A DNA stretch of 32,316 nucleotides from Candidatus Nanoarchaeia archaeon. Its GTDB lineage: Archaea; Nanobdellota; Nanobdellia; SCGC-AAA011-G17; JACPNG01. This document shows positions 16,482 through 22,890 of the stretch, one piece after another (positions within the stretch are counted from its first letter, which is position 1; every line of letters starts with the position of its first letter). A program made the translations under genes and the position numbers. The notes beneath the pieces were generated by a model. That model was not told where the DNA came from, did not search any database, and saw nothing but the letters and a program-made list of their open reading frames with translations. The DNA lies in assembly GCA_028713535.1 (NCBI GenBank), contig JAQTOC010000008.1, forward strand, positions 1 to 32,316, read 5' to 3'.

Positions 16482-16697
16482 ATGTCAAAACTGGGTAAGG
16501 TTGTAAAAACTCTTTTTGCAGGATATCTTGTTTTTAAACTTGGTTCTTGTTATGGCGCGTATAAGACTGCTAAGGAATATAAGATGAGAGAGCAAAGAAA
16601 CATTATTGGATATAATCTTATTGAAGACAATAAATATCTTGCTGAGAATAAACTTGAAACAAAGCTTGCTGATTATGAAATTCTAAACAAAATTTGA
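16482..16697 (+). CDS. Small membrane-associated protein, 71 aa
   Basis: Begins 1 nt after the lipoprotein stop, so probably co-transcribed. A short hydrophobic segment (VVKTLFAGYLVFKLGSCYGA) is followed by a charged helical tail. LGSC at residues 20-23 loosely resembles a lipobox, but Lys19 interrupts the hydrophobic core, so lipidation is doubtful. Function unknown. Confidence 0.5.
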   Translation: MSKLGKVVKTLFAGYLVFKLGSCYGAYKTAKEYKMREQRNIIGYNLIEDNKYLAENKLETKLADYEILNKI

Positions 16698-16702
16698 AAG
16701 AA

Positions 16703-16777
16703 TAGCGGGAGGTGGATTTGAACCACCGACCTCCGGGTTATGGGCCCGACGAGCACTCCTGGCTGCTCCATCCCGCT
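16703..16777 (-). tRNA. Initiator tRNA-Met (CAT)
   Basis: On the minus strand: acceptor AGCGGGA with TCCCGCT (A1:U72, the archaeal initiator pair), D-stem GAGC/GCTC, anticodon loop CCCATAA (CAT), and three consecutive G:C pairs (GGG/CCC) next to the loop, an initiator hallmark. T-stem GGTGG/CCACC, discriminator A. The CCA tail is not encoded and there is no intron. A TATA-like CTTTAAAAAC sits ~26 bp upstream. Confidence 0.93.
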
Positions 16778-16853
16778 GAGCTTTAAGAGAAAACAGCTGT
16801 TTTTAAAGGTTTTGAATCAAAAATCTTAAATAACTCCAATCCATAGTAATTTT

Positions 16854-17081
16854 ATGTCAGGTCCTGGTGAAGGTAAAAAATTACTCAAAAGAGTTAAAGT
16901 TTACATTCATGAAAAAGGAAAATCCGGTGCTTCTGTCACACATTTAGATATTGAAAGTCCTGATATTGCTAAGATAATAAAAGAAAACGAGATAACGTTT
17001 GTCAAAGGAAAGTCTGGAGGAATTTTTATAGCTCTAAAAAAACCAATGATTGAAAGAGCAGAAAAAATAATTAAAAAATGA
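16854..17081 (+). CDS. Small basic protein, 75 aa, unknown
   Basis: Soluble and Lys-rich; alternating beta/alpha pattern (RVKVYIHEKGKSGASVTHLDI, then a helix, then ITFVKGKSGGIFIAL, then a C-terminal helix). Two GKSG repeats, each before a beta-strand, suggest a small duplicated fold, perhaps nucleic-acid binding. TATA-like CTTAAATAAC is ~23 bp before the ATG. Its TGA overlaps the ATG of the SdpI-family gene. Not recognised as a named family. Confidence 0.55.
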   Translation: MSGPGEGKKLLKRVKVYIHEKGKSGASVTHLDIESPDIAKIIKENEITFVKGKSGGIFIALKKPMIERAEKIIKK

Positions 17082-17749
17082 AGAATAAAATAAAACTAAT
17101 AATCTGTGTAATGTTAATCATACTAATGTTTGGGTTTGGCCTTCTTTTGTACAACAAGCTTCCTGATAAAGTTCCAAGCCATTTTAATGCAGAGGGACAA
17201 GTTGATGGCTATTCTTCAAGGATGGCTTCAGTAATTATGATGCCAATTCTGACCATAGTCCTTCTTGGATTTTTTCTTCTAATCCCAAAAATTGAGGTCT
17301 TTAAGGAAAATCTCAAGAGCTTTATTAAACAGTACTATAGTTTTATTGTTGCTTTTACTTTGTTTATGTTTATGATTCACATAACACTCTTGCTAAACGC
17401 AGTAGGTTATAATATTAATATGGCTGATTTTATTACCTTCCTTATTGCTTTGTTGTTTGGTTATATTGGTTTAATTATGCAGAAATTCAAAAGAAACTTT
17501 TTTATTGGAATAAGAACTCCCTGGACACTGTCCAATGATAATGTATGGAAAAAAACTCACGAGTTAGGCTCTAAAACTTTTATTATAAACTCTTTGATTA
17601 TTTTATTGTCCTTGTTGCTGCCTCCTGGCTTGGCAATCTGGATATTAATTATATCTGTTCTTTTGAATGGTATTATTCTTGTTGTTTATTCCTATGTAAT
17701 TTATGATAAAGAGATTAAAAAGCTCAAGAGTAGTAAACCTTATAAATAA
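17078..17749 (+). CDS. SdpI-family membrane protein (DUF1648 plus SdpI domain)
   Basis: 223 residues, about six membrane helices. YNKLPDKVPSHFNAEGQVDG is the DUF1648 loop, and RNFFIGIRTPWTLSNDNVWK is the SdpI signature (R-N-x-F-I-G-I-R-T-P-W-T-L). In Bacillus, SdpI is the immunity protein against the SDP toxin; many archaeal relatives have unknown roles. ATGA overlap with the 75-aa gene upstream. No toxin gene is visible next to it. Confidence 0.82.
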   Translation: MKNKIKLIICVMLIILMFGFGLLLYNKLPDKVPSHFNAEGQVDGYSSRMASVIMMPILTIVLLGFFLLIPKIEVFKENLKSFIKQYYSFIVAFTLFMFMIHITLLLNAVGYNINMADFITFLIALLFGYIGLIMQKFKRNFFIGIRTPWTLSNDNVWKKTHELGSKTFIINSLIILLSLLLPPGLAIWILIISVLLNGIILVVYSYVIYDKEIKKLKSSKPYK

Positions 17750-17772
17750 AGCTAAGGTTGTTTTCCTTTATT

Positions 17773-17856
17773 GCCGGGATCGCATAACCTGGTATTGCGC
17801 AGGTTTGCTAAACCTGTTTCCGCAAGGATATCTGGGTTCAAATCCCAGTCCCGGCG
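17773..17856 (+). tRNA. tRNA-Ser (GCT)
   Basis: Class II tRNA: acceptor GCCGGGA/TCCCGGC, short 3-bp D-stem, anticodon stem CAGGT/ACCTG around TTGCTAA (anticodon GCT), long variable arm (TTTCCGCAAGGATAT, stem TCC/GGA), T-stem CTGGG/CCCAG, discriminator G as expected for Ser. Confidence 0.93.
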
Positions 17857-17895
17857 TATCAACATTTAAAAAGAATAATTTCTTTGGTTTTATAT

Positions 17896-17977
17896 GCCGA
17901 GGTGGCACAATGGTACTGCGCAAGTCTCGAAAACTTGTTTCCGTAAGGATATTCAGGTTCGAATCCTGGCCTCGGCG
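17896..17977 (+). tRNA. tRNA-Ser (CGA)
   Basis: Class II tRNA: acceptor GCCGAGG/CCTCGGC, anticodon stem CAAGT/ACTTG with loop CTCGAAA (anticodon CGA), variable arm TTTCCGTAAGGATAT, T-loop TTCGAAT, discriminator G. It lies 39 bp after tRNA-Ser(GCT), with a possible TATA element (ATTTAAAAAG, ~17864) between, and its 3' part is antisense to the end of the Nudix gene. Confidence 0.93.
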
Positions 17978-18408
17978 TTTAATTTGTTATTAACAATTTT
18001 CAGGCATTCTTTTTGATTCTTCCATGTTATTAATTTTCTTGCTTTATTATAATCTAACCACTTATAACTTGAATGCTCTCTTTTATCAACCCCGGTTTTA
18101 TTTCCTTTTACTTCCACAGCAAATAAACTATATTCTTGGCCAATGTGTTTTGGCCTGTCTCTCAGAGTTTTTGGATAGTTAAATTTTCCTTTTTTATGAA
18201 GATTAATCATCCTTATTGGTTTTTCTTTCGTTTCCTCAGAAACTTCTCTTCTTACAGTTTTGATTAAGCTTTCGCCTTTCTCAATCCCGCCTTTTGGAAA
18301 TTCATAGCCATTCCAATGCAGTTTTCTTTTTAATATTAAATATTTTATTTTTTCTTTCTTCTTTTTGTATACAACAACAAAAACCCCTTTTCTGTAACAA
18401 AGTTTCAT
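17953..18408 (-). CDS. Nudix hydrolase
   Basis: About 151 residues from MKLCYRKG. The Nudix box is GGIEKGESLIKTVRREVSEE, matching G-x5-E-x7-R-E-U-x-E-E, with Lys instead of the usual later Gly (EETKE). Such enzymes hydrolyse nucleoside diphosphates linked to another group. The track start (18444) overlaps the phosphatase gene; the ATG at 18408 is 1 nt past that gene's TAA, so it is preferred. The last residues (AEARIRT) and the TGA are read antisense inside tRNA-Ser(CGA). Substrate unknown (bis(5'-nucleosyl) tetraphosphate or other). Confidence 0.85.
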   Translation of the reverse strand: MKLCYRKGVFVVVYKKKKEKIKYLILKRKLHWNGYEFPKGGIEKGESLIKTVRREVSEETKEKPIRMINLHKKGKFNYPKTLRDRPKHIGQEYSLFAVEVKGNKTGVDKREHSSYKWLDYNKARKLITWKNQKECLKIVNNKLNAEARIRT

Positions 18409-18409
18409 A

Positions 18410-19075
18410 TTAAACCTTGATTTTATATGTAAACACCTTGTCATAAGGAATAAACCAAGAACAAGTGTCCCTTATTGAAGACTTTTCCATTATTTTCCTG
18501 AATAACCTTATAGAATTTCCATGAGCAGAAATGGCAACATTAACCTTGTTTTTCTTGATGTATTTAGTTAAATCATTGATGAATGGTTTGACTCTTGTTT
18601 CTACATCGCTGAATGATTCCCCTCCAGAAGGCCTTACTTTCCATGACCTGTGAACAAGGTCAAACTCTGCCTGGCCGATTGCATGTATGAACTTTTCTTT
18701 CTCCGCTCCTTGCAGATGGTCAATTTTATGCCATCTTAGTAAGGTCTTATAGTCATCACTGCCCTCTTTTTCTATAAAGTTTTTATGTGTTTTCCCCTCT
18801 AGCCTTCCATAACTTCTTTCAATTATTCTGTCATCAGTGATTATTTTTTTGCATTCAGGATGACCCCTTAAAACATATTTTAATGTCTGTTTGGATCTTT
18901 TTAACGTGGTCTGAAAAGCAACATTGATTTTTTTGTTTTTTAGCTGCTCAGCAATCTTTTTAGCCTGTCTAACCCCTTCAATCGTCAATCTAGAATCTTT
19001 CCATCCTGTAAACTTATGGAATGTGTTATAGTAAGTTTTTCCATGCCTGAAGATATAAATATAGCGATACACCAT
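18410..19075 (-). CDS. Histidine phosphatase, 2,3-BPG-dependent phosphoglycerate mutase-like
   Basis: 221 residues. Catalytic motif FRHGKTYYN (R-H-G near residues 10-12), the TTLKRSKQT segment, ERSYGRLEGK (compare PGM 'ERhyGaLqG') and SAHGNSIR (second catalytic His) match the dPGM clade, which interconverts 3- and 2-phosphoglycerate. The length (~220) also suits PGM. Many archaea use a cofactor-independent mutase instead. TATA box (CTATATAAATA) ~28 bp upstream; transcribed with the Nudix gene. A nonspecific phosphatase is possible. Confidence 0.75.
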   Translation of the reverse strand: MVYRYIYIFRHGKTYYNTFHKFTGWKDSRLTIEGVRQAKKIAEQLKNKKINVAFQTTLKRSKQTLKYVLRGHPECKKIITDDRIIERSYGRLEGKTHKNFIEKEGSDDYKTLLRWHKIDHLQGAEKEKFIHAIGQAEFDLVHRSWKVRPSGGESFSDVETRVKPFINDLTKYIKKNKVNVAISAHGNSIRLFRKIMEKSSIRDTCSWFIPYDKVFTYKIKV

Positions 19076-19156
19076 CTTTTCTCTATTGTATATTTTAGAT
19101 TATTTATATAGCTTTCTAAACCAAACTTTTTTATAGTCAAACATCTAATTAGGAAT

Positions 19157-19381
19157 ATGCGTTTGGGAGAAGATTTTAAGGAAAAATACAGGAATATAAA
19201 ACCCCTTAAGTCTGCAATCACAGTCTCATTGATCTACCTTGTTATTTTTGCTCTTGTGGATTTTGTTATCTATAACAGGTTTTTGTTTTGGAGCTATCTT
19301 TTTTTGACTTTAGTTTTCTTTGTGGTTTATTATCTGCTCCAGCTTTTATTGCATAATTGGGCTAAGAAATCAAAGAAATAA
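19157..19381 (+). CDS. Small two-helix membrane protein, 74 aa
   Basis: Two hydrophobic helices (SAITVSLIYLVIFALVDFVI and FLFWSYLFLTLVFFVVYYLL) between a charged N-terminus and a KKSKK tail. TATA-like TTTTTATAG ~28 bp upstream. Divergent from the phosphatase gene; its 3' end overlaps the zinc-finger gene by 12 nt. Function unknown. Confidence 0.6.
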   Translation: MRLGEDFKEKYRNIKPLKSAITVSLIYLVIFALVDFVIYNRFLFWSYLFLTLVFFVVYYLLQLLLHNWAKKSKK

Positions 19382-19510
19382 TCCAATGCACTCTTTGCAG
19401 AGTTTTTTCTCGCTTACATAACAATTCCTGCAGACCAGTCTTCCGCATTTTATGCAGGTAAATGCCCCAATTTTTTCAGAGCACAGCCGGCATGTTTTTT
19501 TGATATCCAT
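19370..19510 (-). CDS. 46-residue zinc-finger protein missed by the ORF track
   Basis: Minus-strand ORF too short for the track. It starts MDIKKTCRLCSEKIGAFTCI and contains four CxxC pairs (Cys 7/10, 19/22, 27/30, 38/41), reading C-R-L-C, C-I-K-C, C-R-N-C, C-K-E-C, which would bind two Zn ions and resembles B-box/HIT-type fingers. A TATA element (CTATTTAAGT on the minus strand, 19531-19540) is ~25 bp before its ATG, consistent with a leaderless mRNA. It overlaps the membrane gene at its 3' end by 12 nt and faces the JAMM gene across 33 bp. Role unknown; protein or RNA binding likely. Confidence 0.65.
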   Translation of the reverse strand: MDIKKTCRLCSEKIGAFTCIKCGRLVCRNCYVSEKKLCKECIGLFL

Positions 19511-19543
19511 AAACTTATAATATATTAAAAACTTAAATAGTTT
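19511..19543. promoter_or_regulatory. 33-bp bidirectional promoter with interleaved TATA boxes
   Basis: Between the divergent ATGs at 19510 (minus) and 19544 (plus) lie TTATAATATA (19515-19524), 25 bp before the plus start, and ACTTAAATAG (19531-19540; CTATTTAAGT on the minus strand), 25 bp before the minus start. Each TATA therefore sits in the initially transcribed side of the other, implying shared or mutually exclusive expression. Confidence 0.55.
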
Positions 19544-20080
19544 ATGATTGAGGAACCTGTTGAGTTTGAGGAAGTTAAACCCAGTCCAATCAAAAAAATA
19601 GTAACTATCTTCTTAGGTATTTTTTTAATAGTTTTGTTTCTTACCTTCTTGCTTACAGATTCCCAGTTAAGGTCTAATATTAAAGGTTTATTTGAAAGCT
19701 CTAAAATTAAAGATGAGATAATAACCTCAGGGGATATAACCATCATTTTTAATAATGAACTCTATAAAGAACTTCTGGACATAAGAAAAGAAAATATTGA
19801 TGTTGAGTTTAAGCTTTGTTTATTTGCAGACTACAGCAACAAAACTTATACAGTTAAAGAACTTTACAAGCCGATTACCTATACTCAGGAGTATAATAAA
19901 GTTGTTTCAGAGCCATGCCCAAAAGAGACTTTAATAGACCTGCATTCTCATCCATACAAACACTGCTCATTTTCAGAACAGGACGTAATCTCCTTTAATA
20001 AATTCAAAGAGCTAAGTAAAGATGCAATCATGATGGTTATGTGCGAGGAAAACAGGTTTAACATATATCCTTTTGAATAG
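19544..20080 (+). CDS. Membrane-anchored JAMM/MPN+-motif metalloprotease-like protein
   Basis: 178 residues: an acidic N-terminus, one membrane helix (KIVTIFLGIFLIVLFLTFLL, ~19-38), then a soluble domain. LHSHPYKHCSFSEQD gives H134-x-H136-x7-S144-x2-D147, exactly the JAMM zinc-site spacing, and E88 (DVEFKLCLF) is a reasonable catalytic Glu on the preceding strand. JAMM enzymes cut isopeptide or peptide bonds after ubiquitin-like modifiers, or process sulfur-carrier proteins. Topology (KK before the helix) suggests the domain is outside, unlike known cytosolic JAMM proteins. Divergent from the zinc-finger gene. The motif is clear; the substrate is unknown. Confidence 0.68.
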   Translation: MIEEPVEFEEVKPSPIKKIVTIFLGIFLIVLFLTFLLTDSQLRSNIKGLFESSKIKDEIITSGDITIIFNNELYKELLDIRKENIDVEFKLCLFADYSNKTYTVKELYKPITYTQEYNKVVSEPCPKETLIDLHSHPYKHCSFSEQDVISFNKFKELSKDAIMMVMCEENRFNIYPFE

Positions 20081-20108
20081 GAATATGTAAGTTAAAAAAA
20101 AGAAAAAA

Positions 20109-20774
20109 TTAAAATTTCTTTTTCATCTTCTTGATATATTCTGCAGCTTCTTCTTTTCCGCCCAGTCCAAAGCTAATCCCTATTGCTAATGCTAATCCAA
20201 CTCCAATTGCCGCAACCAAAACAAGGATTAAGTCTTTAAGGAATGATATCTCGATTCCAATCTGGTCCAGTGCAATCACCACAGCTATGATAATTATTGC
20301 TGTTCTAAGCACGTTGCCTAATGAGAGAGTCCCTCTGATATCAGAAGTTTCCTTGACTTTGTGATATAAAACTTGTGCTAGTAGCAATCCAGCAAATAAT
20401 ATGATTATTGCCGCAAGCAAGTTAGGCAACCATAAAACAAAGCTGTTTAATATACTTGACAATGCTCCAAGTTTCAGGACATCAGACCCCGCCTGCAGGA
20501 ATACTATGAATATATACCATTTAACAATCTCGCCTACAAGTGCAGATAATTTGAATTTTCCTATTGATTTTAGAACTTTTGTTTTCTCTAACTTTTTATC
20601 CAAACCAATTTTCTCCAGAAGAAGCCTGATTGCATGTCCTATTAAGTAGCCTATTCCATATCCCACCATTAATATAATTATTGCTACTATGACTCCAGGA
20701 AGAATTTCTACAAAGCTGTTTCCCAATTCTATTAACGGATTTAGTAACTCAGATCCACTAATCAAAAGCCCCAC
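20109..20774 (-). CDS. MscS-type conserved TM-helix protein (mechanosensitive channel-like)
   Basis: 221 residues with four or five hydrophobic helices; segments such as GVIVAIIILMVGYGIGYLIG and LPNLLAAIIILFAGLLLAQV are repeats of the 'conserved TM helix' unit found in CmpX/MscS-like proteins (P-N-hydrophobic-A-hydrophobic-I-hydrophobic-G). A Gly-rich end (GVGLALAIGISFGLGGKEEA) resembles the pore-lining helix and start of the MscS beta-domain, but the large cytoplasmic domain is absent. The start is GTG; the TATA (ATTTAAAT, ~20797-20803) ~26 bp upstream supports it. Confidence 0.68.
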   Translation of the reverse strand: MGLLISGSELLNPLIELGNSFVEILPGVIVAIIILMVGYGIGYLIGHAIRLLLEKIGLDKKLEKTKVLKSIGKFKLSALVGEIVKWYIFIVFLQAGSDVLKLGALSSILNSFVLWLPNLLAAIIILFAGLLLAQVLYHKVKETSDIRGTLSLGNVLRTAIIIIAVVIALDQIGIEISFLKDLILVLVAAIGVGLALAIGISFGLGGKEEAAEYIKKMKKKF

Positions 20775-20854
20775 CCCCAGATTGCTTATCTCTTATAATT
20801 TAAATATCTTATCATTTAGAAAGTTATATATATTTTGGATTTATAGGATATTTT

Positions 20855-21301
20855 ATGCTAGACTACCTGTCTTTGATAATGGTTGTAGCCTCAAGTTTAG
20901 TTGTTGGCTACTTTATCGCATATCTCTCACGGGATGAACTAAAGCAAAGCAGAAAAACAGTCATAGTATTAAATAAGATTGTTATAGCAATAATAATCCT
21001 AATTTCAGTTTATTTGTTCTTTGATTTGACTTTCTTTCTTGGAGTGTTAGTGGGATATTTTTACAAGGAACACACATTCTACCTAGGTATGATTCTTGGA
21101 TCTGCTTTATTTGTAAAGCACGGTTTATTGTATTCTCTGTTTATTTTTATTTCTGGGATATTTTCAGGAATTTTAAAATATAAAAACAAGCTTGAATTAG
21201 TTTCAGCTTGTTTGTTATTCCTATTGCCAATAACATTATATTTTTTAAACGTAAACTTAATCCCATTTGCAGCAGGGGCATTGATTTGGAGCTTAAAATG
21301 A
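20855..21301 (+). CDS. Multi-pass membrane protein, 148 aa
   Basis: About five hydrophobic helices, few charges, no motif recognised. A TATA box (TTATATATA, ~20824-20832) is 26 bp upstream of the ATG, and its TGA overlaps the ATG of dphB, so it heads the dphB operon. Function unknown. Confidence 0.65.
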   Translation: MLDYLSLIMVVASSLVVGYFIAYLSRDELKQSRKTVIVLNKIVIAIIILISVYLFFDLTFFLGVLVGYFYKEHTFYLGMILGSALFVKHGLLYSLFIFISGIFSGILKYKNKLELVSACLLFLLPITLYFLNVNLIPFAAGALIWSLK

Positions 21302-22038
21302 GTCTAAGTTTAATCAGCCTTGGTTTGTATGACTTAAGGGATATAAGCAAAAAAGCATTAGATGAAGCGAGGTTATGTAACATCCTTTATTTTGAAGATT
21401 ACACAAGTTATTATGATAACTCCTTGGAAGAGATAGAAAAAGCAATTGGTCTTTCTATTGAAAGGTTGTCCAGAGAAGGAATAGAAAATAACTCAGGAAA
21501 ACTTATCCAAGAAGCTAAGCAGCACAAGGTTGGAATCCTTGTGATAGGGGATGCTTTGTCAGCAACAACCCATTCTTCTTTGTTGTTGGAAGCAAAGCAA
21601 AAAGGTATTAAGACAAAAGTGATTCATGGCTCCTCAATCTTAACTGCAATATCAGAAACAGGCCTGTTTTTATATAACTTTGGGAAAACAACGTCTATTC
21701 CTTTTGAAAACAAGGAGATTTATGAACCTTATGAAGTTATTAAAAGAAACAAACCACTACATACCTTGCTTTTACTTGATTTAAAAGATGGAAGCTACAT
21801 GAATGTACATGAAGCAATGGAATATTTATTAAGAATTGAAGAAGAGAGAAAAGAAAAATTGTTTACAGAGGATACTTTATGCGTTGTTTGTTGTGCACTT
21901 GGTTCTGATGATTCAATTATTAAAGCAGGCAAAGTTAAAGATTTAATTAAACTAAACTTTGACAAGTATCCTCAATGTTTGATTGTTCCTGGAAAATTAC
22001 ATTTCCACGAAGAAGAATTCTTGGAAACTTTAAAATGA
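21298..22038 (+). CDS. dphB: Diphthine synthase (Dph5/DphB)
   Basis: About 246 residues from MSLSLISLGLYD. It methylates the modified histidine of EF-2 on the way to diphthamide, an archaeal/eukaryotic pathway. Motifs: LGLYDLRDIS near the start, VIGDALSATTHSSLLLEA (compare 'GDPlxATTH'), VIHGSSILTAISETGL and LCVVCCALGSDD. The track start (21208) adds 30 residues that overlap the upstream gene; the ATGA at 21298 is clearly the start. ATGA coupling also at its end. The other diphthamide genes are not in the window. Confidence 0.92.
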   Translation: MSLSLISLGLYDLRDISKKALDEARLCNILYFEDYTSYYDNSLEEIEKAIGLSIERLSREGIENNSGKLIQEAKQHKVGILVIGDALSATTHSSLLLEAKQKGIKTKVIHGSSILTAISETGLFLYNFGKTTSIPFENKEIYEPYEVIKRNKPLHTLLLLDLKDGSYMNVHEAMEYLLRIEEERKEKLFTEDTLCVVCCALGSDDSIIKAGKVKDLIKLNFDKYPQCLIVPGKLHFHEEEFLETLK

Positions 22039-22379
22039 ATCTCTGTCCAAAATGCAAATCCATAAATGTAAAATGTCTGAATAATGTAGATTATAATGTT
22101 GTTGCCCTTGGCGCCTCTGTCATTTTTAAGTGTCTTGATTGTAATTTTCAAGGCGAAATTTTTCCAGAAGTTAAAACCTTAAACATTAAAGTCAAGCCAA
22201 ACTCAAAGAAAAATGAAATTAACCTGAAAGATGGAATTTATGAAATTAAGATTAAAGCTCCACCAGAAGACAACAAGGCAAATCTAGAACTTATTAAGTT
22301 TCTTTCAAAAAAATTTAACACAAAAGTAAAAATTAAGTCTGGATTAACAAGTAAGAACAAAGTTATTCAGTTTGTTTAG
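22035..22379 (+). CDS. Zinc-ribbon plus DUF167 (YggU) fusion
   Basis: 114 residues starting MNLCPKCKSINVKC at the ATGA overlap with dphB (the track's 21975 start is spurious). The N-terminal ~45 residues are a zinc ribbon (C-P-K-C ... C-L-D-C); residues ~48-114 are a DUF167/YggU domain (VKPNSKKNEI, YEIKIKAPPEDNKANLELIK, KSGLTSKNKVIQ). Normally these are separate proteins, so the fusion is uncommon. The last 17 nt overlap the convergent gene on the other strand. DUF167 function is not well defined. Confidence 0.78.
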   Translation: MNLCPKCKSINVKCLNNVDYNVVALGASVIFKCLDCNFQGEIFPEVKTLNIKVKPNSKKNEINLKDGIYEIKIKAPPEDNKANLELIKFLSKKFNTKVKIKSGLTSKNKVIQFV

Positions 22380-22890
22380 GGTCAGGAGCCTTAAAGCTCA
22401 TTACAGGTTCAAAAAGTTCATTATCAAACTTGCCATTGACAGCATTTACATCTAAATGTAGCATGTTCAATCCTGTCGTAATGTAAGTTATGTTCCAGTG
22501 AGGCTCATTGGTCTTTTGTATGACAACAATAACATCCATCTCTTTTTCTTTTGGATATTTTTCATCCCTGAATTTATTAAATATTTTCAAGGCTTTGTCA
22601 AAATCAATCTTAATCTCGTTAAGTTTTAGTTCCTCAAGGTCTTTTTTTACTTTCTGGAAAATTTCATTTGTTTCCTTAACAATTATTTTGCCCTTTTCAG
22701 AAACAAATGTAGCTATCTTTTTGGTTTTTTTATTGTAAATATCAATCTGCCACTCTGATTCATTTTCTTTTTCAGGCTTATAAATAATAAATCCTGCACA
22801 TAAGTAAGAATCCTTGTTTTTTTTAATAAAATCCTTGTATTCCTGACTCTTCTTTAATCTTTCCCAAGAATCTTTTAATTTATTCAACAT
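22363..22890 (-). CDS. Conserved-looking hypothetical protein, 175 aa
   Basis: Soluble alpha/beta protein with a charged N-terminal helix. Two similar segments (EWQIDIYNKKTKKIATFV and HWNITYITTGLNMLHLDV) have a W-x-I-x-Y pattern, as in PepSY-like domains, each after a helix that could act as its partner, suggesting an internal duplication. Its ATG lies in the last codons of thrS (11-nt overlap), so it is translationally coupled. It converges with the DUF167 gene, overlapping 17 nt. No certain family. Confidence 0.55.
   Translation of the reverse strand: MLNKLKDSWERLKKSQEYKDFIKKNKDSYLCAGFIIYKPEKENESEWQIDIYNKKTKKIATFVSEKGKIIVKETNEIFQKVKKDLEELKLNEIKIDFDKALKIFNKFRDEKYPKEKEMDVIVVIQKTNEPHWNITYITTGLNMLHLDVNAVNGKFDNELFEPVMSFKAPDPKQTE

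Noticed and set aside
17078-17749. SdpI-family protein as proof of an SDP-like toxin/immunity system.
   Set aside because: No sdpC-like toxin gene is adjacent, and many relatives are not immunity proteins.
17703-17993. 96-aa ORF in the track.
   Set aside because: It covers the two tRNA-Ser genes and the end of the SdpI gene; no independent support.
20109-20774. Full MscS mechanosensitive channel.
   Set aside because: The large C-terminal beta and alpha/beta domains of MscS are missing; only TM-helix repeats are visible.
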